Shown here: in pieces, positions 1-5,752 of the stretch
Layout of the letters: the number at the start of each line of letters is the position of its first letter
How positions within the stretch are numbered: position 1 is the stretch's first letter
Assembly (NCBI GenBank): GCA_001873075.1
Contig: MNYL01000159.1
Location: forward strand, 1 to 7,009
From: Fibrobacteres bacterium CG2_30_45_31
Lineage (GTDB): Bacteria; Fibrobacterota; Fibrobacteria; Fibrobacterales; Fibrobacteraceae
Reading direction: 5' to 3'
DNA length: 7,009 bases
Program-made: the position numbers and the translations under genes
Notes under the pieces: model-generated
The model's database searches: none
What the model saw: the letters and a program-made list of their open reading frames with translations, nothing else
Told to the model about the DNA's origin: nothing

Positions 1-2068
1 AAGGGTGATCGGTGACTTTCATTGCGATTTGTGACGCATCGCGAAGTAGAGGCTTTTCACCTTTGTTGAGAATAAGAAAACCAGTGTGGGTGACATCAAT
101 TTTTTCTGAGTTCCCCACAAAGCCGATGCCGCGGATGGTGTTTTCCCCCTTCCATTCTATTTGCGCCCATTCCAAAGCTTTTTCGTAAGGGAGGTAACGC
201 ACATAGGTTTTCGGGTCTGGTTTCCCATAAGTAAGATTTTTACTGGCAAAGAATTCATTTTTAGGTAGCGTGCGGACTATCGTTGTATCGCCGGGGAGAG
301 GAATAATTTTCGCATATTTTCCTTCCCCTATCCAATCTTCTACAAAGTAATGCTTGCGATTCTTGTACCCGATTTTGCCTCCGAAATAACGGATGCGTTG
401 TAATTCTTTGAAAAGAGAATCTTCATGGGGACTTTGAGCGAGAGCGAGAACATGCTCAATATAGGTCACACAATCCATGGAATCAATATTCACCAAAGGC
501 TTCTGGTCAAGAGTATCCAAATAGCTTTCGCCCGTGGGGCCCAAAAGGTAGGGGCGGCCCAAGAGTTGTTTTGAAAAGTAAAGAATACGTTGGGAATAAT
601 CTTGTACAGACATCCCTTGAATCCACAAGCCTTTCATCTCTAACAGGGATTCAAAACCGTCATTGGTTGCGTAGACAATGCGAGACCAAAGGGTATCGAT
701 GAGATTTTTGCATTGATGATCTGAATTTTTTCCGGTCTCATTCAAGTAGAGAGCAACGGCTAAGGTGTCCCCATCAATCGTTAGCACATAACCTACAAGA
801 GCATGGGTTTCGGCGATATAACCCGTTTTAAAACAAGTACGCCAGGGGATCTTTATCTTACTCATCCGTTTGGCGGCACTGCCAATTTGCGGAGCTGCAA
901 AACTTTGCATATAATAAGAGATCCGTTTACTTTTAGCCATAAATGCGAGCATTTGTGTAATTGTTGCTGGCTTCACTTTATTGGATGGCGATAATCCACA
1001 ACCATCAAAAACCTGAAAGTCTGATGGAGAAACTCCTACGGATTTTAAAAATTGACTTTCTGCGCGTAATCCTCCGCTTACACTGCCTTCTTTGCCGATA
1101 ATATTTCCCATATTACGGAAAAGCATTTCTGCATGCAAATTTTGGCTACGCTGATTGATTTCATCGAGGATGCTTAAAAGAGGAGCCGCCGAGATATGGG
1201 TGTCAAAAATTTCAATGCCGCGATGAACATTCGCATCATCGATTACAATAAGGCCTTTATCCTGAAATGCTTTGCAAAGAGCGGCAATAAAATAGGCGTT
1301 GGGGTTGCGTACCGGGAGCACTAGGGTTGCAAAGTCTACTTTCGCCCCGATTTGTCCACTAAAGGTAATGATTGGATTTTCTGGATCCATCGCGTATTTC
1401 CACTTGCGACTTTTTCCTTCAGAGGTGATGAGTTCGTTTTTAATTTGTACGTAACCCACTTCTGGATCTACAGAAATAATGGCGGTATCTTTGACATTTG
1501 CCCCGGGTTTCAGCGTCACAAGCACACAATTATCATTGAATGCTAGGGGTGCCACTTCTGCACCATACCATGAATTGAAATAATTTTTTCGCCAATGTTC
1601 TGGTTTTCGAGGACCTTTATAAAAACTGGTATCGGCGATGATTTTGCCACGAAGGGTATCAATGCCCATCGCTTTTAGAGAATCGGCCATTGCATACAGT
1701 AAGAAAAAGGGACTGGAATAAAAACGACCCGAAATATTCGGATCCCCTTGTCCTTTGACGCGAACAAAACCAGTGAATGTTTTTCCAGAAAGACTCCCTT
1801 CCAAATGTAAGGAGGTTTCTGGGGCGTAATCCAAGGGGAGAAGGGACAGTGCTGCTGCGGTGGTGAGTGTTTTGAGCGTGCTTGCGGGAGTGAAAAAATC
1901 ATCGGCGCGAATATCCACAAGTTCTTGCCCTGTGCGAACAGAACGTACCGAGAGCCCCAAGCGCGCCCCTGGGGCAAGGGAATCCGCTAAATGTTGAAAC
2001 TCAACTGCAGAGACCCCAGCAAAGGAGGTCTCCAAAAGACATAAAACAAAAAATAATAAATTTCTCAC
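1..2068 (-). CDS. PBP4-type D-Ala-D-Ala carboxypeptidase/endopeptidase fused to a DUF1460 NlpC/P60-like hydrolase (3' end cut by window edge)
   Basis: The frame is open from a GTG at 2068 to base 1: 689 codons with no stop, so the C-terminus lies outside the window. Residues 1-21 form a signal peptide (MRNLLFFVLCLL, cleavage near SFA or VSA), which places the enzyme in the periplasm. Residues about 25-470 are a peptidase S13 (PBP4/DacB) domain. It has the serine motif STLK (S63, K66), the second motif SQN (308-310), a DGCGLSPSN stretch (355-363) and the KTG motif (414-416) followed by HALVGY. This family trims D-Ala from, or cuts crosslinks in, peptidoglycan. Residues about 485-689 match DUF1460, often labelled N-acetylmuramoyl-L-alanine amidase-like. 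The probable nucleophile is C533 in MDCVTYIEHVLALA, then RKHYFVEDW (571-579) and the probable catalytic H661 in DVTHTGFLI. The usual HAS near the end reads DAS here (677-679). The start is GTG because its GTGA overlaps the stop of the upstream gene and no other start lies near the signal peptide. The domain assignments are firm; the cleaved bond of the second domain is inferred. Confidence 0.9.
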   Translation of the reverse strand, partial: MRNLLFFVLCLLETSFAGVSAVEFQHLADSLAPGARLGLSVRSVRTGQELVDIRADDFFTPASTLKTLTTAAALSLLPLDYAPETSLHLEGSLSGKTFTGFVRVKGQGDPNISGRFYSSPFFLLYAMADSLKAMGIDTLRGKIIADTSFYKGPRKPEHWRKNYFNSWYGAEVAPLAFNDNCVLVTLKPGANVKDTAIISVDPEVGYVQIKNELITSEGKSRKWKYAMDPENPIITFSGQIGAKVDFATLVLPVRNPNAYFIAALCKAFQDKGLIVIDDANVHRGIEIFDTHISAAPLLSILDEINQRSQNLHAEMLFRNMGNIIGKEGSVSGGLRAESQFLKSVGVSPSDFQVFDGCGLSPSNKVKPATITQMLAFMAKSKRISYYMQSFAAPQIGSAAKRMSKIKIPWRTCFKTGYIAETHALVGYVLTIDGDTLAVALYLNETGKNSDHQCKNLIDTLWSRIVYATNDGFESLLEMKGLWIQGMSVQDYSQRILYFSKQLLGRPYLLGPTGESYLDTLDQKPLVNIDSMDCVTYIEHVLALAQSPHEDSLFKELQRIRYFGGKIGYKNRKHYFVEDWIGEGKYAKIIPLPGDTTIVRTLPKNEFFASKNLTYGKPDPKTYVRYLPYEKALEWAQIEWKGENTIRGIGFVGNSEKIDVTHTGFLILNKGEKPLLRDASQIAMKVTDHP

Positions 2069-3693
2069 TTCCGCTTCTGCCGCAGTCTTATCAAGTTGGC
2101 ATACAATGTAGTACGAGAAAGACTTTGAATCAAATGTAAACGACGTTCTGTGATAACGATAAAAATACAACTTACAAAAATAAAGAGAAGCAAGAACCAA
2201 GTGAACGTATTGGACTTGGAGTCGTCGCCATCAATGGGGATTATCTTTTTTTTCGCCTTTCTTGGAGTAAAAACCTTTTCTGGAATAGGTTCCTCAAGGA
2301 TGGAAACGATAGAAGAAATACTCATTTCAGGAGATTCCTGAATGTGTAGATATTCATTAATTTTATTGTGATTTTTCAGAATGATTTTAGCAAGTTCCAG
2401 ATTTAAGTTGGCCCCTGTATTCCATGAAAGACGATAAAGAGCTCCAATATCGTTCGTCATAGTAATCAATAAATTTTCGATGTGTGCCCATTCGGGAATA
2501 TTCGGGAATGACCGGCCGTTCTCTATGCTCTTGAGCAGATTTTGATACCGTTTGTCGTGAGCCCATACGCTCATTACACTTCTGTCCGGCGGCAAAAATC
2601 CGATACGATGGGAATACTGATTAATGTTATCGGCGCGTACAAAAAAGAGGAGCAGCTTACGGGCATTCCGATTGCTTTCGGAACTTTTGGGAATTGCCAA
2701 GTGACTCCCCCCGATAAAAGGAATACTTCCAGCGGGGCCCCTAGGAATATTAAATAAAGTGAGCCCATCTTTACCTATAGGACTTTCCGAAAGCCCTTGC
2801 TCAGAGGGCGGTAAATCCATTTTACGAATGATCTCTGATGTACCCAGGAGAAACGCTTGTTCGCCATTGGTAAATCGATTCACCACTTGAGCTGAATTTT
2901 CGCGTAAGGAATAAGGGGAATAGGTACTGTCACGAAGAATGGAAACATAACGAGAGATTCCTCTTAATGTCGCTGAATCCAAAAGCGCGCTTCGCCATCC
3001 TTTTTTTGTTTCACGCACATAATCTCCGCCTGCGGTCCAAATAAAAGAGGCGAGTTGCTGGTGACCTGTCCAATCTCCTTTTCCCGGGAGACCAAAAGGA
3101 ACCAGTGGATATCCAGATTTGCGAACCCACTGCAAATTAGCAAGGTAGTGAAGAATTCCCAAAAACTGCGCTTCTGTTTGTATATCTTCTGCTTGAATGC
3201 CTAAAGAATCGGTCACAATGCGGTTCGCGAAAAGGGTGCGGACATCTAAAAACCAAGGGAGAGAATAGGTTCCTTTTTTTCCATAGACATGAGTCGCCCG
3301 CCAGCTTTCGGGAATAAAACGAGAAGAATCCACTCGATTCAGAATGGGACTTAGATTTGCAAGATATCCCTTGTTTGCAAAAAAGGAGACCCAGGTGGAG
3401 CCCAGTTGTACCACATCGGGGCCATTTCCCGTTTCAAGTGCCTGAGAAATGCGAGCAAAGGCTTCGCTCCAGTCAATAATTTCAAGGTGAACAGGAATTC
3501 TTGTTTCTGCCGTAAAACGATTCAACCCGTTTCGTATTGCATCTTGAGAACCGGGACCGTTCGGCATTACCCACAATTGTAATGTGTCTTCGGCTGTGGG
3601 CTTTGCTGAAATGGGAATACAGGCAAATGCAAAAAACAAGAAAAGGAAAATAGATTTCCGATAGTTACAAAAAATGTTTTTCCTGAGTTTCAT
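2065..3693 (-). CDS. Secreted solute-binding-protein-like protein (SBP family 1 type) with C-terminal membrane anchor
   Basis: A 542-residue protein from the ATG at 3693. The N-terminus is a signal peptide: basic MKLRKNIFCNYRK, a hydrophobic core at about 14-27, and cleavage probably after ISA (residue 30). FAFAC resembles a lipobox only weakly. Residues about 36-450 resemble extracellular sugar-type binding proteins of ABC importers: LQLWVMPNGPGSQ opening, GNGPDVVQLGSTWVSFF (89-105), YSLPWFLDVRTLFANR (143-158) and FIGGSHLAIPKSS (326-338). After a Pro/Lys-rich linker (about 465-495) comes a strong transmembrane segment, WFLLLFIFVSCIFIVI (499-514), then a basic tail of about 28 residues. The predicted topology is a periplasmic binding domain anchored in the inner membrane with a cytoplasmic tail. 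This is not usual for a transporter subunit, and no permease or ATPase gene is in the window. The gene follows aroA by 19 bp and overlaps the next gene by four bases. The frame stays open upstream to 3771, inside aroA, and an in-frame GTG lies at 3711. The ATG at 3693 is preferred because it gives a proper signal peptide, although no Shine-Dalgarno site precedes it. The ligand is unknown. Confidence 0.85.
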   Translation of the reverse strand: MKLRKNIFCNYRKSIFLFLFFAFACIPISAKPTAEDTLQLWVMPNGPGSQDAIRNGLNRFTAETRIPVHLEIIDWSEAFARISQALETGNGPDVVQLGSTWVSFFANKGYLANLSPILNRVDSSRFIPESWRATHVYGKKGTYSLPWFLDVRTLFANRIVTDSLGIQAEDIQTEAQFLGILHYLANLQWVRKSGYPLVPFGLPGKGDWTGHQQLASFIWTAGGDYVRETKKGWRSALLDSATLRGISRYVSILRDSTYSPYSLRENSAQVVNRFTNGEQAFLLGTSEIIRKMDLPPSEQGLSESPIGKDGLTLFNIPRGPAGSIPFIGGSHLAIPKSSESNRNARKLLLFFVRADNINQYSHRIGFLPPDRSVMSVWAHDKRYQNLLKSIENGRSFPNIPEWAHIENLLITMTNDIGALYRLSWNTGANLNLELAKIILKNHNKINEYLHIQESPEMSISSIVSILEEPIPEKVFTPRKAKKKIIPIDGDDSKSNTFTWFLLLFIFVSCIFIVITERRLHLIQSLSRTTLYANLIRLRQKRK

Positions 3694-3712
3694 TTTACCA
3701 GAAGGGGGCACA

Positions 3713-5014
3713 TTATTTAGCAGATAGTTTCGCAAAATCGGCGAAAAACTGTGGATAGGTTTTACGAACACAACTAGGATCCAAAATTTTTACCGGAACG
3801 CCACTTAATGCCACCAAACTGAAACACATCGCCATTCGGTGATCATTGTAGGTTTCGATCGTCGCTTCTTGAATCTTTTCGGGAGGCGTAATGTGGATGT
3901 TATCCATGTCGGTTTCCACATGGGCTCCCACTTTGCGGAGTTCTGCGGCAACGGCTGCAATGCGATCCGTCTCTTTAACCCGCCAGCTTCCAATATTTCG
4001 AATCGTTGTGGTTCCACTAGCAAATAGAGCAAGCACTGCAAGCGTCATCGCTGCATCAGGAATATCGTTCAAATCAAGATCCACGGCTTTGAGTTTTGTC
4101 CCCCTGGAACATTCGATCCAACCTTCTCCCGTAGTGATATTTGCTCCCATACGACGGAGCACTTCCGCAAATTTCACGTCCCCTTGAGCGCTCTTTTTAT
4201 CCAAGCCTTCGACGCGTACCGGGCCGCCTGCAATCGCCGCTCCAGCGAGGAGGTAACTTGCAGAGGAGGCATCGCCTTCCACATCAAAATCTCCAGGAGC
4301 GTGATAAACACCCTTCGGCACAAAAAATTCTTCGAAATTCTTATTCACCACATCGATCCCGAAATTTTTCATCGCTTCAATGGTGAGCTGAATGTAGGGC
4401 TTCGAAATCAAGTTTCCGTTAAGAATAACGTGTAATGGCTTGCGACAATAGGGACCACTAATTAAAAGAGCCGTGAGGTACTGGCTTGAAATGTTTCCAC
4501 GAACAGAAACCGTTCCCCCTTCTAATCCATGAGCATCAATGTGCAGTGGAGGGTAACCTTCAGTGGTTTCATAATCAATGGAAGCCCCCATGATGCGCAA
4601 CGCATCAACTAAATCGCTGATCGGGCGTTCTGTCATACGCTGTTCACCGGCAAGCCGAATCTGCCCTTCTCCAAGAGTGGATGCGGCACAAAGGGAACGC
4701 ATCGCGGTACCGGCATTTCCCAAAAATAAGTCGGCTTCTTTTACGCGGAATGGCCCTGCCATCCCTTGGATTGTCGCTTCCGAAAAATTTTCGGAGAGAA
4801 CCACAGAAACCCCCAAAGCCTGAAGACCTTCGCACATATAGCGAGTATCATCGCTTGCAAGTAAATGATGAATACGCGTTTCTCCTTCCGCTAAGGCCGA
4901 TAAAAGGAGCGTTCTGTTTGAAATACTCTTCGAACCGGGGAGTCGAACTCGCCCTTGAAAGTGTTTTACTGGGGGGATCACGATAAAACTAGAGAAAGGA
5001 GTATGCGAAATCAT
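3713..5014 (-). CDS. aroA: 3-phosphoshikimate 1-carboxyvinyltransferase (EPSP synthase)
   Basis: Transfers the enolpyruvyl group of phosphoenolpyruvate to shikimate-3-phosphate, the sixth step of the shikimate pathway to chorismate and aromatic amino acids, in the cytoplasm. From the ATG at 5014 it has 433 residues, close to the 427 of E. coli AroA, and is complete. Visible motifs are LPGSKSISNRTLLLSALAEG (25-44, catalytic K29), LFLGNAGTAMRSL (96-108), SSQY (176-179), NDIPDAAMTLAV (catalytic D320), RVKETDR (345-351, E348), YNDHRMAM (389-396, H392, R393) and DPSCVRKTYPQFF (K418). The GNAGTAMR form marks a class I enzyme. Residue 107 is Ser where E. coli has Pro101. A TTG at 5023 would add three residues (total 436); ATG is preferred but neither has a clear Shine-Dalgarno site. 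It is the likely first gene of the minus-strand run and is divergent from the cyclic-nucleotide-binding gene. Identification is certain; the exact start is less so. Confidence 0.97.
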   Translation of the reverse strand: MISHTPFSSFIVIPPVKHFQGRVRLPGSKSISNRTLLLSALAEGETRIHHLLASDDTRYMCEGLQALGVSVVLSENFSEATIQGMAGPFRVKEADLFLGNAGTAMRSLCAASTLGEGQIRLAGEQRMTERPISDLVDALRIMGASIDYETTEGYPPLHIDAHGLEGGTVSVRGNISSQYLTALLISGPYCRKPLHVILNGNLISKPYIQLTIEAMKNFGIDVVNKNFEEFFVPKGVYHAPGDFDVEGDASSASYLLAGAAIAGGPVRVEGLDKKSAQGDVKFAEVLRRMGANITTGEGWIECSRGTKLKAVDLDLNDIPDAAMTLAVLALFASGTTTIRNIGSWRVKETDRIAAVAAELRKVGAHVETDMDNIHITPPEKIQEATIETYNDHRMAMCFSLVALSGVPVKILDPSCVRKTYPQFFADFAKLSAK

Positions 5015-5037
5015 ATTTTGCAATTTAAATTAATAAT
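5015..5037. promoter_or_regulatory. 23-bp AT-rich divergent gap between aroA and the cNMP-binding gene
   Basis: Only 23 bases, nearly all A or T, separate the two start codons (14 if aroA starts at the TTG at 5023). There is no Shine-Dalgarno-like purine run before either start. The TAATAAT next to the right-hand ATG could be read as a -10 box, but this is weak. Promoters for at least one gene must lie inside the coding sequence of the other, or the messages are nearly leaderless. This is inference from spacing; no promoter is called with confidence. Confidence 0.3.
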
Positions 5038-5511
5038 ATGAAAACAAATACAGAAACACAGATCATAGCCACTTTTGCGGCTTCGGATCTTTGTAAAGGA
5101 ATCCCAGAATCTTCTTTAAAGGAAATGAGCCAATTGGCGACTCCGTTGCGTTTAGATGCGGGTGAAATTCTGATTGAAGAAGGAACTCAAACGGACCAGT
5201 TTTATATTGTAAGTGAGGGGAGCATTGAAGTTCAGTTTTCTGTGCCTGGGGAAGAGTCTTTTGAGGAAGCCTGTCGTTTACATCAAGGGGCCATTATTGG
5301 TGAAATGGCAATGATTGAAAATGATGTACACAGTGCTCGTATTGTCGCCATCTCTTCTGCTCGTCTTTTGGTGTTAGATACCACTCAGTTTATGGATTTT
5401 CTGGACGTTCACCCGGATATTGGATTCCGGGTAATGAAGAACCTCGCTGTCATATTGAGTAAGCGTCTTCGATACACAAATCATTCCGTTCGCCATTTAC
5501 TGGCGCAGTAA
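5038..5511 (+). CDS. Stand-alone Crp-type cyclic-nucleotide-binding-domain protein
   Basis: A 157-residue cytoplasmic protein made almost entirely of one cNMP-binding beta-roll domain. An N-terminal helix (SSLKEMSQLATPLRLDAGEILIEEG, here split at residues 25-41 and 42-49) leads into DQFYIVSEGSIEVQF (53-67). The phosphate-binding cassette is GAIIGEM (84-90) to HSARIVA (98-104). The C-terminal helix (about 115-145) is the usual end of the domain. There is no helix-turn-helix, so it is not a complete transcription factor, and no kinase, channel or transporter domain is attached. In E. coli CRP the cassette reads GE...RSA with Arg82 contacting the cyclic phosphate. Here Gly88-Glu89 are kept but the Arg position is His98, so cAMP binding is doubtful. 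Such small proteins often act as regulatory subunits or sensors, but the partner is not evident. The gene is divergent from aroA and has no clear ribosome-binding site; an AAGGAG at 4995-5000 is too far upstream. Confidence 0.88.
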   Translation: MKTNTETQIIATFAASDLCKGIPESSLKEMSQLATPLRLDAGEILIEEGTQTDQFYIVSEGSIEVQFSVPGEESFEEACRLHQGAIIGEMAMIENDVHSARIVAISSARLLVLDTTQFMDFLDVHPDIGFRVMKNLAVILSKRLRYTNHSVRHLLAQ

Positions 5512-5517
5512 TTCTAT

Positions 5518-5534
5518 GGGTACCTCTAAAAATT
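5518..5534 (+). repeat. Left terminal inverted repeat, 17 bp
   Basis: GGGTACCTCTAAAAATT, which begins seven bases after the stop codon of the cNMP-binding gene. It is the exact reverse complement of 5734-5750. The outer part contains the palindrome GGTACC. As RNA it could pair with the right arm over all 17 bases. Confidence 0.9.
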
Positions 5535-5581
5535 CATTTTCTATGAAATCGACTGCGGTACTTCGCCATAGTTCGTCATTC

Positions 5582-5614
5582 AAAGTGCTGAATACAACCA
5601 GTATTCACCACTTT
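5582..5614 (+). other. Internal hairpin: 14-bp arms with one mismatch
   Basis: AAAGTGCTGAATAC (5582-5595) and GTATTCACCACTTT (5601-5614) pair with a single mismatch around the five-base loop AACCA. No T-run follows, so it is not a typical intrinsic terminator of the preceding gene. It lies inside the inverted-repeat-bounded element and is either part of its fold or a remnant of its inner structure. Confidence 0.7.
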
Positions 5615-5651
5615 TCATTCCTGCTCCACACTCATTTCACAAAGGCATCTA

Positions 5652-5688
5652 TGAGGGATCACTCTCACTACGTGCTAAAGCACAAGTG
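5652..5688 (+). other. Two adjoining small hairpins inside the element
   Basis: TGAGGG and CTCTCA (5652-5667) form a six-pair stem, including one G-T pair, with loop ATCA. Next to it, CACTACGTGC and GCACAAGTG (5666-5688) form a stem with small internal irregularities around TAAA. The two share two bases, so they may compete or coaxially stack. No U-tract follows. Read by eye; stability was not computed. Confidence 0.45.
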
Positions 5689-5733
5689 TTCGTGTTTCTA
5701 GCTCGACCTCGTTCGATTTCATTCTCGCAAACC

Positions 5734-5750
5734 AATTTTTAGAGGTACCC
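5734..5750 (-). repeat. Right terminal inverted repeat, 17 bp
   Basis: AATTTTTAGAGGTACCC, the exact reverse complement of the left repeat. It ends two bases before the start codon of the acyl-ACP thioesterase and contains that gene's AGAGG ribosome-binding site. Confidence 0.9.
5741..5745 (+). promoter_or_regulatory. Ribosome-binding site of the thioesterase, located in the right inverted repeat
   Basis: AGAGG, seven bases before the ATG at 5753, is the clearest Shine-Dalgarno site in the window and supports that start. It lies wholly inside the right terminal repeat and is complementary to CCTCT (5523-5527) in the left repeat. A transcript covering both arms could therefore fold so that the site is buried. 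Confidence 0.7.
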
Positions 5751-5752
5751 TT

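Larger units (their letters stand above)
5517..5751. mobile_element. MITE-like element or large structured RNA bounded by perfect 17-bp inverted repeats
   Basis: About 235 bases that fill the 241-bp space between two genes. The ends are perfect 17-bp inverted repeats (GGGTACCTCTAAAAATT at 5518-5534 and its complement at 5734-5750). A second 10-bp inverted match, ATGAAATCGA at 5543-5552 and TCGATTTCAT at 5713-5722, lies just inside. Taking one more base at each side, the element is flanked by TA (5515-5516 and 5752-5753), the target duplication typical of IS630/Tc1-mariner elements, although a two-base repeat can arise by chance and the outermost bases do not pair. The interior has several hairpins and no convincing gene. 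No transposase is present, so if mobile it would depend on one elsewhere. The alternative is a cis-acting structured RNA in the leader of the thioesterase gene. Confidence 0.6.

Noticed and set aside
1675..1977. 100-residue open frame on the minus strand
   Set aside because: It is an out-of-frame shadow of the PBP4-DUF1460 gene, whose own frame runs through this stretch with the STLK motif and peptidase S13 similarity.
3694..3771. N-terminal extension of the binding protein overlapping the end of aroA
   Set aside because: The extra residues would bury the signal peptide inside the chain; starting at the ATG at 3693 gives a normal basic and hydrophobic leader right after the aroA stop.
3805..4041. 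78-residue minus-strand and overlapping plus-strand frames within aroA
   Set aside because: All lie inside the well-supported EPSP synthase gene and have atypical, Arg- or Pro-rich compositions expected of shadow frames.
5516..5701. 61-residue open frame on the plus strand between the cNMP-binding gene and the thioesterase
   Set aside because: It starts at the edge of the inverted-repeat element without a ribosome-binding site, is rich in Ser, His and Phe with no recognisable motif, and spans the internal hairpins. Best seen as chance.
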